Origin: Micromonospora sp. WMMD1128
GTDB taxonomy: Bacteria; Actinomycetota; Actinomycetes; Mycobacteriales; Micromonosporaceae
Length of the DNA: 64,000 nucleotides
NCBI RefSeq assembly: GCF_027497235.1
Contig: NZ_CP114902.1
Location: forward strand, 4,490,001 to 4,554,000
Direction of reading: 5' to 3'
The first letter of the stretch is position 1; each line of letters begins with the position of its first letter. The position numbers and the translations under genes are program-made. The notes below the pieces were generated by a model. The model made no database searches. It was not told the DNA's origin and saw only the letters and a program-made list of their open reading frames with translations. Positions 8,607-17,004 of this stretch are shown here, in pieces.

Positions 8607-9034
8607 CCCGCCAGTATCCGCACGCGCCCCCTCACCATGCTCGACAGGTAGCACCTGCTTCCCGCACCACCCGGCCACCCGACCCCTCGCTTGTAAGTTC
8701 TGGGCGCGTCGTCCGGACGCGTCCGCGTACGTGCCTGACGTCGGCCGCTGATCCGCAGCCGCCCACCCCCGACTCCGCGTCCGGCCCTGTTGCTGTCACC
8801 GTTGCTGTCGACAGCAGCAGGGCCGCCGGCATCCAGGACGGACTCTCAGCTTCGGGAATTGGGTTGGTCTATACGTCGCGTAGCGACATTCTGATAACAG
8901 ACGGCGCACAGCGTGTTCGGCTCGCCGGTTGAGCGTCGCTCGCTGGCCTAAAATGACCGCAGCATCGGGCACGCTACGGGCACGGGGCTCATAGGCAAGC
9001 GCTCGCGTCGGGAAGCAGCGTCTAGAGTGGGCCG
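8607..9034. other. 428-bp intergenic region
   Basis: No convincing ORF. It contains a small inverted repeat GTCGC-GTA-GCGAC at 8875-8887 and a TTGGTCTATACG-like AT-richer patch that may be the promoter of the HEPN gene. Base composition becomes visibly AT-richer from about 8,850 onward, marking the left side of an accessory patch. Confidence 0.4.
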
Positions 9035-10180
9035 ATGACCGCACGTTCGCAGGAGATTCGGGGTCCACTCTCATGGCGTAACTGGGATGCGACTGCCGGA
9101 GACAGCCACACACTAGGCGAATTTGCGCTTTACGCGGATGCTCACATTACCGGTGAACAAGCCGCGATTGGGCCGATGTCCATCCTCAACACCATTCCGG
9201 GATTCCCGGAAGGCGATCTCAGGTTATCAATGATCGTCCGAATGTCGTTTGGTGCGGTATCCATTCCCGACATGGCACGTCGCTACACTGCGACTTACCA
9301 CGGTGGCGGGATATTCGATGAGATCGCCAGCCTCATCAGCCTCGCACTCGGAATACGATGCAAGAGCGGCGGCATGACAAGAAGGTGGGATATCAAGCAG
9401 GATCCCCTAGGCCACCCGTACGAGTTCGACCACAAGCCGCCCTACTTGCCGTTAGTCGACCGGCGGCGGCCAATGCTGCCCGGAATCACGCAGACGGTAT
9501 TACTCGACGACATAGGGCCTCTGTTTAACGCATACTCCAACGCCGCGCCCGACGTCGCTACCGCCATCGTCCGAGCAGCCCGGCTCTACCAGCAGGCCCT
9601 CTGGACGGCAGAATCAGACCCAAACCAAGCTTGGATCCTGTTTGTTAGCGCAGCAGAAGTGGCGGCGGAGCAACATACAGCCTTACGCACAGAGTCACCG
9701 CGTGAGAGAATTGAGGAACTCTGGCCAGAAATGGGTGCCGCACTCAACACCATATCCGAACAAACGGCATTTGAGATAGCGGAACTACTGGCGCACCTCG
9801 TTAAGTCCACAAGCAAGTTCGTCAACTTCTTCCTCCACTACCTACCCGATCCGCCTCTTCAGCGACCAAGCGAAGACCTCCAGCTTGACTGGTCGCGGAT
9901 GAAGCGAAAGATATCCAAGGTCTACGAATATCGGTCTAAGGCGCTGCATTCCGGCACTCCGTTCCCGGCTCCGCTGCTTCAGCCGCCGATCAAAGTTGAT
10001 GACGGGCCGCCGCCAGAGGTGCCCTTCGGCATATCAGCCAGCGACGGGACCTCTGTTTGGATGTCGGGCGACCTGCCGATGCATTTGCACATCTTCGAAT
10101 ACTTGACCCGAAAAGCATTGCAGTCGTGGTGGTTGCAGGTTTCCAAGCGCAATGAAACCGCGAGGCCGCAATCAACGTGA
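9035..10180 (+). CDS. Apea-like HEPN domain protein (accessory)
   Basis: A 381-residue protein with AT-richer codon use than its neighbours. The C-terminal third has the helical pattern of Apea-like HEPN domains, including the R-x4-H motif in YEYRSKALHSG (around residues 304-314), which in active HEPN proteins forms an RNase site. The N-terminal 180 residues (HTLGEFALYADAHITGEQAA and onward) are unrecognised. HEPN proteins commonly act in phage defence or toxin-antitoxin systems; here a defence role is only an inference from composition and position. Its 3' end overlaps a convergent small ORF by 9 bp. Confidence 0.65.
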   Translation: MTARSQEIRGPLSWRNWDATAGDSHTLGEFALYADAHITGEQAAIGPMSILNTIPGFPEGDLRLSMIVRMSFGAVSIPDMARRYTATYHGGGIFDEIASLISLALGIRCKSGGMTRRWDIKQDPLGHPYEFDHKPPYLPLVDRRRPMLPGITQTVLLDDIGPLFNAYSNAAPDVATAIVRAARLYQQALWTAESDPNQAWILFVSAAEVAAEQHTALRTESPRERIEELWPEMGAALNTISEQTAFEIAELLAHLVKSTSKFVNFFLHYLPDPPLQRPSEDLQLDWSRMKRKISKVYEYRSKALHSGTPFPAPLLQPPIKVDDGPPPEVPFGISASDGTSVWMSGDLPMHLHIFEYLTRKALQSWWLQVSKRNETARPQST

Positions 10181-10384
10181 AGCAGCATTTGACATCCAAC
10201 AACCTGATACCCCATGGATCTCAATTCCGTCGGCCGCCGTCTCGACGGCATGGGCCTCTCCGGCACGAAGGAACCACCAGCCGTCGATGAGCTTCGTCAG
10301 CAGTAGGGCTGAGCCGTCCGAACGTTCCACCGCAGTCCACGGACGTCCGGCGGTGCTCGCACTCGTCGTCAACCAGCTAGTCAC
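10172..10384 (-). CDS. Possible 70-aa protein coupled to upstream membrane gene
   Basis: GTG 10384 overlaps the TGA of the upstream membrane-protein gene in a GTGA arrangement, a typical coupling signal. The product contains TAVERSDGSALLLTKLIDGW and reads like a small alpha/beta domain, with G/C-biased third positions. It overlaps the convergent HEPN gene by 9 bp. I do not recognise it; it could equally be a decayed fragment. Confidence 0.4.
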   Translation of the reverse strand: MTSWLTTSASTAGRPWTAVERSDGSALLLTKLIDGWWFLRAGEAHAVETAADGIEIHGVSGCWMSNAASR

Positions 10385-11100
10385 TCAGTCGGGGAGTTCT
10401 CGGTTGAGCTAGGGTCGTTCACCTTCTGACCTGACCTAACCATGGGATCCGCTTCGTTGCGCTCGGTCGTTCCATAACGGATGAGAGGATAGAAGCGAGA
10501 GAAGTCACGCGTCAGATTGCGGCGCTTGTGGGCAGCCTCTTCAAGCACTGTCGGTAGCAGTACCCGGTACGCCTTCTGCTGCAATTCAGCAGAGCATAGG
10601 AGTAAGTCTCGGCTAGCCAACTTTATCTGGAATCGAATGCTCTGCTCGCCCATCTCTGCCACTTGACCTGCAACTAATAACCTCCCGAGTCGCAGGTGCA
10701 GGACCAGTAGCAGTCGACCAAGCCGAGCCAGCGTCTCGTGGAGCCCTTCGTCGAGGCACGTAAGGGCCGCCAGAACGATCTTCTGTCGCAGCTCGACCAA
10801 GCTCTCGTTGTACTCTCCGGTCAGACGAACCACGTCGTCGTGAATAACGTCTGGATTGGTGGCGAACTCAACTAAGCTGCTCGCGATCAAATCATGCGAT
10901 GTTACGCCGCCGGCGATCTGCGCGACGATAGTGCGAGCCTCGCGTCGATATTCATCGAGCCTCGACAGCTTTAGCGCTCGGCGCTCCTTGCGTTCATTCC
11001 ACCACAGAGTCATGCCTACGCCAGCCAACGCGATCAGGGCTGTCACAACCGACAGGTATGCGACAATTAGGTCACGGTTAGTCTCAACTCGGCCCACCAC
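10381..11100 (-). CDS. Membrane-anchored protein of unknown function
   Basis: A 239-residue protein. Residues 10-33 (DLIVAYLSVVTALIALAGVG) form one N-terminal membrane segment, followed by a basic stretch WWNERKERRALKLSRLDEYR and a long cytosolic helical domain with leucine-rich helices (LARLGRLLLVLHLRLGRLLV). Codon use is AT-richer than the flanking chromosome, like the neighbouring HEPN gene. The topology resembles small membrane partners found in some defence loci, but no family is recognised. Confidence 0.6.
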   Translation of the reverse strand: MVGRVETNRDLIVAYLSVVTALIALAGVGMTLWWNERKERRALKLSRLDEYRREARTIVAQIAGGVTSHDLIASSLVEFATNPDVIHDDVVRLTGEYNESLVELRQKIVLAALTCLDEGLHETLARLGRLLLVLHLRLGRLLVAGQVAEMGEQSIRFQIKLASRDLLLCSAELQQKAYRVLLPTVLEEAAHKRRNLTRDFSRFYPLIRYGTTERNEADPMVRSGQKVNDPSSTENSPTE

Positions 11101-11756
11101 ACCGATTTAACAAGGCCAGCGCCATCCCTGTCTGCCGCCGACCCGCCGTCTGGCGAGCGGGCCTCTGCCCGGCCCGCCACGTCAATCGGCCTTGACGGAC
11201 GGACGGGCGCTGCCGGAACAACCTGAGTCGGTGTCGGCTCTCGTGTCACGGACCGCGCCCCCGGCGGACACCGTCACAGTGGCGCAGTTGACCCAGCCTC
11301 GCCCGGCACGGACCCGGCTCCCGTCGGAGCTGGCCACCGGCGGCCACCCTCCCCTCCCAGGTGAGGGGTTGATCTGACCCAGGGCTGCTGCGTAGCCGGC
11401 TCTTGGACGACCGGAATGCCGTCGCGCGGGCACCGCCCCCATGCTTGGCGCTTGCCGCGCGGACCCGGCACGCGTCCTCCTTGCGCCGCGCCGCTCTGGC
11501 GCGGCGGCGGCCGGCTGCCGGCGACAGACCTCCGCCACTCTCAAGTATCCCCGTCTGCGGCGGCCCCTCCGGGCTTTCCGCTCTCCGCGCCAGCCGACGG
11601 GCGTTCTGCGTGGCCGGCGTGGAGCGACAGCGGAGCGACGGACACGCGCCCAAGCGGCGGCGCGTGCGGCCCGCTCAGGGCCGCCTTGATAGACGTACAG
11701 AAAGTCCTCCCACACCGGCCCGGCAGCCGGCGAGCCGCCCCTGGGAAAATGACGGC
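11101..11756. other. 656-bp region without a convincing gene
   Basis: ORFs on both strands here are arginine/proline/alanine-rich with no recognisable domain and no good ribosome binding sites. The part from 11,430 to 11,720 is G/C-rich and may be remnant coding sequence, but no frame could be tied to a family. Confidence 0.4.
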
Positions 11757-12056
11757 ATGGACCACTTCGAGGGTCGGTGCTGGCTGGCCTGGTGGGCGAA
11801 CTCGTCCACCCTGCTCGACTGCGTCGAAGTGGCCGTTGTGGTTGCCGCCGTCACCGGCGGCTGGGACGCCGACGGTAGCCTGGTCAGCGAGAGCGACGAG
11901 GACCGTGAAGCGTTTGCATCCCTGTGCGAAATCGACCCCGTCTTCACGCTTCGATTCGAAGACGAGAGCGCTGTCGCCGTTACTGTGCATCCCACCGATG
12001 GACACCGCCGCTTCGGCCTCACCGAGTACACCGGTGAACCGCCCCGAATCTTGTAG
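11757..12056 (+). CDS. Small acidic hypothetical protein
   Basis: A 99-residue product beginning MDHFEGRCWLAWWANSSTLL, with about 16 Asp/Glu in the central part. The length and the SESDEDREAFASLCEIDPVF segment look like a small soluble alpha/beta domain. The start has only a weak Shine-Dalgarno. Function unknown; it is convergent with the conserved hypothetical on the other strand. Confidence 0.5.
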   Translation: MDHFEGRCWLAWWANSSTLLDCVEVAVVVAAVTGGWDADGSLVSESDEDREAFASLCEIDPVFTLRFEDESAVAVTVHPTDGHRRFGLTEYTGEPPRIL

Positions 12057-12075
12057 AGACTTCGGAGGTGCCCGT

Positions 12076-12411
12076 TCAGCCCTGGTCCGCTCCGACATCT
12101 GGCAGGTCGAGATAGGCCAACAGCCGCATGACTCCGGCAAGGTGTTGCAGGTCGTGCCAGAGCACCGGCGGGCCGTCCGCCGGCTGGCGCAGCAGCGCGT
12201 GCAGTTCGGCAAGGTCGTCGCTGGTCTGCCCGACGTCGATCCCCGCTACCGGGTCGCTGCCGATCTCGAACGCGGTCCGCAGGTCGACGTTCCAGTAAAA
12301 ATCGACGCCGACGCGGGACAGATCGATCTCTGTTCCGAACCGCTCCTCCACCACGTCCAGCAGCGTTTTGCACACCTGCCGAAGTTGCTGAACCTGCAGG
12401 ATGTCGGCCAC
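12076..12411 (-). CDS. Conserved actinobacterial hypothetical protein
   Basis: About 111 residues; contains LDVVEERFGTEIDLSRVGVD followed by YWNVDLRTAF and PVLWHDLQHLAGVMRLLAYL. The pattern (helical start, Tyr-Trp-Asn-Val strand, Trp-His-Asp-Leu motif near the end) recurs in short unannotated streptomycete and micromonosporal proteins, from memory. GTG 12411 is preferred because AGAGG lies 9 nt upstream; alternatives are GTG 12417 and TTG 12477. Function unknown. Confidence 0.55.
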   Translation of the reverse strand: MADILQVQQLRQVCKTLLDVVEERFGTEIDLSRVGVDFYWNVDLRTAFEIGSDPVAGIDVGQTSDDLAELHALLRQPADGPPVLWHDLQHLAGVMRLLAYLDLPDVGADQG

Positions 12412-12482
12412 GTCCACCAGCCTCTGACTACACCCAGACAGAGCGATCACTGTTTGCTGTACTTGACTGCTACGCAAGCAGA

Positions 12483-12514
12483 AAGGCCACCTCCCGAAGC
12501 CGGGAAGTGGCCTT
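12483..12514 (-). terminator. Terminator downstream of tRNA-Val
   Basis: AAGGCCACTTCCCGG and the complementary CCGGGAGGTGGCCTT (minus-strand sense, one mismatch) form a strong hairpin with a 2-3 nt loop, followed by TTTC. It starts 10 nt past the tRNA 3' end. Confidence 0.75.
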
Positions 12515-12523
12515 TGACCTGCG

Positions 12524-12595
12524 TGGGCGATACTGGGATCGAACCAGTGACCTCTTCGGTGTGAACGAAGCGCTCTCCCGCTGAGCTAATCGCCC
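12524..12595 (-). tRNA. tRNA-Val(CAC)
   Basis: The minus strand folds into a full cloverleaf: acceptor GGGCGAT/ATCGCCC, D arm GCTC-AGCGGGA-GAGC, anticodon arm CTTCG-TTCACAC-CGAAG with anticodon CAC, and T arm ACTGG-TTCGATC-CCAGT. The discriminator is A and the 3' CCA is not encoded. The 3' end points toward the AT-richer accessory patch at 8.9-11.1 kb, the side where integrated elements normally lie, but I found no second copy of the tRNA 3' end in the window. Confidence 0.95.
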
Positions 12596-12645
12596 TCAGC
12601 GCGCATGACTCTACCCGATGGGGAGCCGGACCCAAAAACCGGGCC

Positions 12646-13152
12646 TCAGTGCGTCGCGAGGTAGTGCAGCGCCCGCGCCACCACGTCGATGCCCAGGCTG
12701 TACTTGAGCGACAGCCACACCACCACGGACACGAAGACCAGCCCGACCAGGCCGAGCACGAAGCGCATGCCGAGCGATCGGCTGGTGACCCAGCGCGTCC
12801 AGGCGTTGACGTGCCGGCGGGTGAACGCGAGCAGCCGGCGGGCCCAGTGGAACTCGACCGCCCAGACGCCGAGGCCGGCGATGACGAGCAGCCAGCCGGG
12901 GCCGGGCAGCGGGATGAGGGCGATGCCGACGGTGACCACGACGGCGCCGAGGATGCCGATGAATATCTTGAGGGCGATGCGGCCGGTGGGGTTGGCGCGG
13001 ATGAGGTCGAGCGTGGTGTGCAGGCGGGCGCGCCAGCCCCGTCGCCGTCGTCGCTCCATGAGAGCGGTTTGCGAACGCCCGTCGACCGGCACGTCGTACC
13101 CCCGATCGGCTGCGGTCCTCGTCGCCACCGAGGAGGTCCTCCTCGCGGCCAT
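12646..13152 (-). CDS. PGPGW (TIGR02611-type) transmembrane protein
   Basis: About 168 residues. Central segment IALIPLPGPGWLLVIAGLGV carries the PGPGW signature. Two or three membrane helices follow a basic N-terminal region (MERRRRRGWRARLH). Family members are actinobacterial inner membrane proteins of unknown role. ATG 13152 has GGGGG at about 6 nt; a GTG two codons upstream is an alternative. Confidence 0.85.
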   Translation of the reverse strand: MAARRTSSVATRTAADRGYDVPVDGRSQTALMERRRRRGWRARLHTTLDLIRANPTGRIALKIFIGILGAVVVTVGIALIPLPGPGWLLVIAGLGVWAVEFHWARRLLAFTRRHVNAWTRWVTSRSLGMRFVLGLVGLVFVSVVVWLSLKYSLGIDVVARALHYLATH

Positions 13153-13426
13153 TTCCACCCCCAGTGTCGCCCGGGACCGTCACCCCTGCTGACGACTGGA
13201 CGTTACCGGAGTAAGTCGACGACTGAACCACCCGTTGCCGGGCGGAACGACGGAGTGGGCGGAATCGGAAATTTTACTCGGGGCCGGGCTGGTCCCGGGG
13301 GCTTTCCGACCCCCTTCCCACCACTGGGTGAAGTCAGCGTATGGCGGAGCGTAGCCAGGAGCAGCACCTGAGTATGGGAAAAGCGGGACACGCGCGTTCC
13401 GCAGCGGTGCCGGGGGGAGAACGTCC

Positions 13427-13858
13427 ATGAGTGTCATTCGACCGACGACCGTCGAGGTTGAGACGTCGCTAAGGCTCGTCGCGCCTGACGCCACCGCCTT
13501 GCCGGTGCGTGCCAGCCTGCGTTACGACCCTGCTGACCCGTATGCGGTCCATGTCCTGTTCCATGCCGAATCGGCCGGTGGCGAGGCGGTGAGCTGGTCG
13601 TTCGCCCGCGAGCTGCTCGTCACCGGGCTCGACGAGCCGGCCGGCATCGGTGACGTCAGGGTCTGGCCGTGGGCCACCCCGCGCGGCGACTTCGTCGCGC
13701 TCGCGCTGTCGTCCCCGGATGGCAACGCGCTGTTCGAGGTCCCGCGCAGCGTGCTGGTGCGTTTCCTGCGCCGGACCTACGTCGTCGTTCCGCGCGGCCG
13801 GGAGGCCGAGCACCTGGACGTCGACACCGCGGTGAACCGGCTGCTCGCCGGTCGCTGA
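13427..13858 (+). CDS. ssgB: SsgA-family sporulation/cell division regulator (SsgB-like)
   Basis: A 143-residue SALP protein. The segments LPVRASLRYDPADPYAVHVL and GIGDVRVWPWA, plus the ending LDVDTAVNRLLAGR, align with SsgB of Streptomyces as I remember it (LPVPAGLRYDTADPYAVHAT, GTGDVRVWPSR). SsgB marks future septum sites by localising FtsZ. GGGGGAGAA lies 8 nt before ATG. SsgB is the most conserved SALP, hence the symbol, but another paralogue cannot be excluded. It is monocistronic with its own terminator. Confidence 0.85.
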   Translation: MSVIRPTTVEVETSLRLVAPDATALPVRASLRYDPADPYAVHVLFHAESAGGEAVSWSFARELLVTGLDEPAGIGDVRVWPWATPRGDFVALALSSPDGNALFEVPRSVLVRFLRRTYVVVPRGREAEHLDVDTAVNRLLAGR

Positions 13859-13869
13859 CCACGCCACAC

Positions 13870-13908
13870 CCGGGGCCGCGCGGATCTGCCGAGTCCGCGC
13901 GGCCCCGG
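13870..13908 (+). terminator. Strong hairpin terminator after ssgB
   Basis: CCGGGGCCGCGCGGA and TCCGCGCGGCCCCGG pair perfectly over 15 bp with a 9-nt loop, 12 nt after the stop codon. It also separates ssgB from the convergent SDR gene. Confidence 0.75.
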
Positions 13909-13944
13909 GCCGTCTTCCACCCCCACACCCCGGGGGTACGCGGG

Positions 13945-14727
13945 TCAGCCGCGCGTGGTGATCCCGCCGTCGACCGGGATGACCGCCCCGGTGAGGTACG
14001 CGCCGGCGCGCGACGCCAGGTAGATCGCGGTGCCCGCCATGTCCTCGGGGCGTCCGATCCGGCCCAGCGGCACCTGCTGCCGGATGGCCGCGCGTGACTC
14101 GGGGTCGTCGAGCGCGAACGCGGTCATCTTGCTCTCGAACGGGCCGGGCGCGATCGCGTTGACCGTGATCGCCTCACCGGCGAGTTGGTGGGCGAGGCCG
14201 CGGGTGAGCATGTGCACGGCCGCCTTGGTGGCGGAGTAGGCGTACACCTCCATCCACGGCACCCGGAGTCCGTCGATCGACCCGATGTTGATCACCCGGG
14301 CCGGGTCGTCGGGGTCGGCGGCGGCGCGCAGCGCCGGCAGCAGCGCGGTGGTGAGCCGGAAGACGGCCTTGACGTTCACCGCCCAGAGCTTGTCGAAGGC
14401 GCTCTCCGGGTAGTCCTCCAGCGGCGCGCCCCAGGTGGCGCCCGCGTTGTTGACGAGCACGTGCAGCCGGTCGTGGCGTTGCCGCACGGCCTCGGCCAGG
14501 CCCAGCGCGCCGGTGTCGCTGCTCAGATCCGCCGGGATCGCCTCGCAGTGCCCGTCGGCGGAGAGTTCCTCGGCCACCGACTCGCACACGTCGGCCTTGC
14601 GGGAGGAGATGACGACCCGGGCGCCGGCCCGCACGAATCCGCGCGCGATCATCAGCCCGATCCCCCGCGAGCCGCCGGTGACCAGGACCGTCTTGCCGTC
14701 GACCGAGAACAGATCCGTCATGCCCAT
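13945..14727 (-). CDS. Classical SDR oxidoreductase (FabG/gluconate dehydrogenase-like)
   Basis: About 260 residues with TGGSRGIG (cofactor), NNAGATW, catalytic Ser and YSATK (Y-x3-K), and the C-terminal TGAVIPVDGG of FabG-like enzymes. It should be an active NADP(H)-dependent reductase; the substrate is unknown. ATG 14727 follows GGAGG by 11 nt; ATG 14721 and 14769 are alternatives. A perfect TetR-type palindrome lies upstream although no TetR gene is adjacent. Confidence 0.87.
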   Translation of the reverse strand: MGMTDLFSVDGKTVLVTGGSRGIGLMIARGFVRAGARVVISSRKADVCESVAEELSADGHCEAIPADLSSDTGALGLAEAVRQRHDRLHVLVNNAGATWGAPLEDYPESAFDKLWAVNVKAVFRLTTALLPALRAAADPDDPARVINIGSIDGLRVPWMEVYAYSATKAAVHMLTRGLAHQLAGEAITVNAIAPGPFESKMTAFALDDPESRAAIRQQVPLGRIGRPEDMAGTAIYLASRAGAYLTGAVIPVDGGITTRG

Positions 14728-14772
14728 CCCATCGCCGTCCTCCCGGGTCACGGCCGTCGGCCGACCCATTCC

Positions 14773-14814
14773 TTACCGATCGGTAACCTAACCGTCCGTC
14801 AGGCGCCCCGACAA
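14773..14814 (-). promoter_or_regulatory. Promoter with TetR-type operator upstream of SDR
   Basis: TTACCGATCGGTAA (14773-14786) is a perfect 14-bp palindrome of the kind bound by many actinomycete TetR proteins. On the minus strand it overlaps a promoter with -35 TTGTCG (14809-14814), 18-nt spacer and -10 TAGGTT (14785-14790), so a bound repressor would block initiation. Confidence 0.6.
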
Positions 14815-14865
14815 GGGTGAACCGCCGAGATGCAAGGTGCGGCCAAGCCGGTTAACGTCGGGTCA

Positions 14866-15780
14866 ATGGTCACTACCGGTCAGCCCTCCCCGGCCTTCCG
14901 CACCGGCCTGTCGGAGCCCCGCCTCAGCGCCGACGAGATTTTCACCGGCGCGCTCGACGATCTCACCCCGGCACCCGGCTGGCCCCGGCCGGTCCTGCTC
15001 GACCACGATCTGCTGATCCTGGTCACGCACGGCCACGGCACCGCCGAGCTGGACTTCCGGGCGGTGTCCTGCCGGCCGGGCACGTTGCTGCACGCCCGGC
15101 CCGGCCAGGTGCTGCGTTGCCTCGGTCCGCAGCTCGACGCCACGGTGGTGTGCTGGGGGCCGGACGCGCTGCGCGGCCTCGACGTCGACCCGGACGCGGT
15201 GCCCACCTACCGCCAGCTCGCCGGGGAGGACGAGGACGCGGTGATCAGCGAGGTGACCCAGTTGGCCGTGGACGCCGACCGGCACGCGCTGGTGCCCGCC
15301 GCCGCGGCGCTGCTGCGGCACCAGCTCGCCGTGCTGCTGCTGCGGCTGAGCCTGCTGCCGCATCCCGGGGACGGGCCGGCGCCGGGCGCCGAGGCGGAGA
15401 CGTTCCGGCGGCTGTGCCGGGAGGTGGAGCGCGGCTACCGGCGTACCCGCCGGGTGGAGGACTACGCCGCCCAGCTCGGCTGCTCCGTGCGTACCCTGAC
15501 CCGGGCCTGCCTGGCGGTGACCGGCCGCAGCGCCAAGCAGGTCATCGACGAGCGGGTGGCGTTGCAGGCCCGGCGGTTGCTGGCCGCCACCGACGAGCCG
15601 ATCGCCGGGATCGGCCGGCGGCTCGGTTTTCCCGAGCCGACCAACTTCGGCCGCTTCTTCACCCGGGAGGTCGGGGTGAGCCCGGGCGCGTTCCGGGCCG
15701 CCCGGGAGCAGCCGCTTCCGGTCCGTTCGGTGCGCCCGCGCCCTCCCGCCGACTCCCCCGTGCGGGCCGGCCAGGCATGA
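14866..15780 (+). CDS. AraC-family transcriptional regulator
   Basis: About 304 residues. The N-terminal cupin-like sensing domain contains LLILVTHGHGTAELDFRAVS; the C-terminal AraC/XylS double helix-turn-helix spans roughly residues 185-285 (VEDYAAQLGCSVRTLTRACL and later FPEPTNFGRFFTREVGVSPG). The start ATG 14866 gives a normal N terminus; the upstream in-frame extension is short. It is divergent from the SDR but the palindrome between them looks TetR-like, so mutual regulation is uncertain. Confidence 0.85.
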   Translation: MVTTGQPSPAFRTGLSEPRLSADEIFTGALDDLTPAPGWPRPVLLDHDLLILVTHGHGTAELDFRAVSCRPGTLLHARPGQVLRCLGPQLDATVVCWGPDALRGLDVDPDAVPTYRQLAGEDEDAVISEVTQLAVDADRHALVPAAAALLRHQLAVLLLRLSLLPHPGDGPAPGAEAETFRRLCREVERGYRRTRRVEDYAAQLGCSVRTLTRACLAVTGRSAKQVIDERVALQARRLLAATDEPIAGIGRRLGFPEPTNFGRFFTREVGVSPGAFRAAREQPLPVRSVRPRPPADSPVRAGQA

Positions 15781-15787
15781 TGTCAGG

Positions 15788-16243
15788 GTGCAGATCTCCG
15801 CGCGCGGCGACTACGCGGTCCGGGCAGCCCTGAGCCTGGCCACCGCGTACCCCACTCTGTTGTCCACCCAGGCCATCGCGGCGGAGCAGGAGATGCCCCG
15901 CAAGTTCCTCGAGGCGGTCCTGGCGGACCTGCGTCGCTCGGGGATCGTGCGGGCCCAGCGCGGCGCCGAGGGTGGCTACACGCTGTCCCGGCCGCCGCGC
16001 GACGTCACCATCGGGCAGGTGTTGCGCGCCGTCGACGGCCCGCTGGCCGGGGTACGCGGCCTGCGCCCCGAGGAGACCCGGTACGACGGCGCGGCGGAGA
16101 ACCTGCCCCGGCTCTGGGTGGCGGTGCGCGCCTCGGTGCGGCGGGTGGTCGACGAGGTGAGCCTGGACGAGCTGGTCAGTGGCCGGTTGCCGGCGCACGT
16201 GCGCAAGCTGACCACCCAGCCGGACGCGTGGGAGCCGCGTTGA
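15788..16243 (+). CDS. Rrf2-family regulator lacking cysteines
   Basis: A 151-residue winged-helix protein: MQISARGDYAVRAALSLATA at the N terminus, recognition helix region EMPRKFLEAVLADLRRSGIV, and wing QRGAEGGYTLSRP are textbook Rrf2. The three cysteines that hold Fe-S clusters in IscR, NsrR and RsrR are absent; the protein has no Cys at all, so any sensing must be cluster-free (as in CymR-like members) or through a ligand or partner. GTG 15788 starts 8 nt after the AraC stop, and the next gene is a convergent flavin reductase. Confidence 0.88.
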   Translation: MQISARGDYAVRAALSLATAYPTLLSTQAIAAEQEMPRKFLEAVLADLRRSGIVRAQRGAEGGYTLSRPPRDVTIGQVLRAVDGPLAGVRGLRPEETRYDGAAENLPRLWVAVRASVRRVVDEVSLDELVSGRLPAHVRKLTTQPDAWEPR

Positions 16244-16252
16244 CCGGGACGG

Positions 16253-16807
16253 TCACCACGACTCGGGCGTGGTGACGGGTCGGCCGCGCGGGTCGTCGTC
16301 CGCACCGAGGCCGAGCGCCAGCGGTTCGCCGAGCACGACGGTGTGGTCGTCGGCGGTGAGCCGGCGGACCACCCGGCAGAGCAGCACGGCCAGCGCGTCG
16401 CCGATCAGCGGCACCCCGAACGGGCCGGCGGTCCAGCCGGGGTGGACGGTGAGCCGGTCGATGCCGCTGGTGGCGAAGATCTGCGCGATCTCCTGCTGGT
16501 CGGGGGCGAGCAGGTGCACCGCCACGTGTTCGGCGTGCGCGACGGTGGGCCAGCTCGCCGAGGCGTGACCGAGGCGGACCGAGACCAGCGGCGGGTCCAG
16601 CGACACCGAGGTGAACGAGGTGGCGGTGAAGCCGGCCGGCGGCAGCGTCGGCAGGTGCCGGCCGCCGTGCAGGCCGGGCGTGGTGACCACGGTGACCGTG
16701 GTCGCCTGGCGGCGCAGCAGGCCACGGAACGAGTCGACGTCGACCGGGCGCAGCTCGACGGTGGCGGGCCGCTCCACGGTGGTCACGACGCCACCGCCTT
16801 CTTCCAT
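16253..16807 (-). CDS. Flavin reductase (FMN-binding split-barrel)
   Basis: About 184 residues of the flavin_reduct family (AGFTATSFTSVSLDPPLVSV and HVAVHLLAPDQQEIAQIFAT). Such proteins reduce FMN/FAD with NAD(P)H for a partner monooxygenase or bind flavin themselves; no monooxygenase is adjacent. ATG 16807 has no clear Shine-Dalgarno; GTG 16786 is supported by AAGGCGG and may be the real start. Convergent with the Rrf2 gene. Confidence 0.82.
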   Translation of the reverse strand: MEEGGGVVTTVERPATVELRPVDVDSFRGLLRRQATTVTVVTTPGLHGGRHLPTLPPAGFTATSFTSVSLDPPLVSVRLGHASASWPTVAHAEHVAVHLLAPDQQEIAQIFATSGIDRLTVHPGWTAGPFGVPLIGDALAVLLCRVVRRLTADDHTVVLGEPLALGLGADDDPRGRPVTTPESW

Positions 16808-17004
16808 GCAGTGAGATGTTGATCGTTACTCTCGCGCTGATCTTCTTCTACCAGCATCCGCCACCCCCTATAACCTACCCGTTGGATAGAGATTGTGCCC
16901 GGTGCGACATCCACCGTCCAGAGCGGAGGCGACCGGGTTTCGCTTTTCGTCGATCCGGGCATGTTCGATCCCGCAGAGGCAGGGAGACGAAGGAGGCACC
17001 CCCG

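Noticed and set aside
11182..11715. 177-residue open frame in the 11.1-11.75 kb spacer
   Set aside because: Arg/Ala/Pro-rich with no domain, no good ribosome binding site and no neighbour support; reported only as a gene-poor region.
8850..12595. Complete integrative element at tRNA-Val
   Set aside because: No integrase, excisionase or duplicated tRNA 3' end was seen; only base composition and position suggest an accessory patch.
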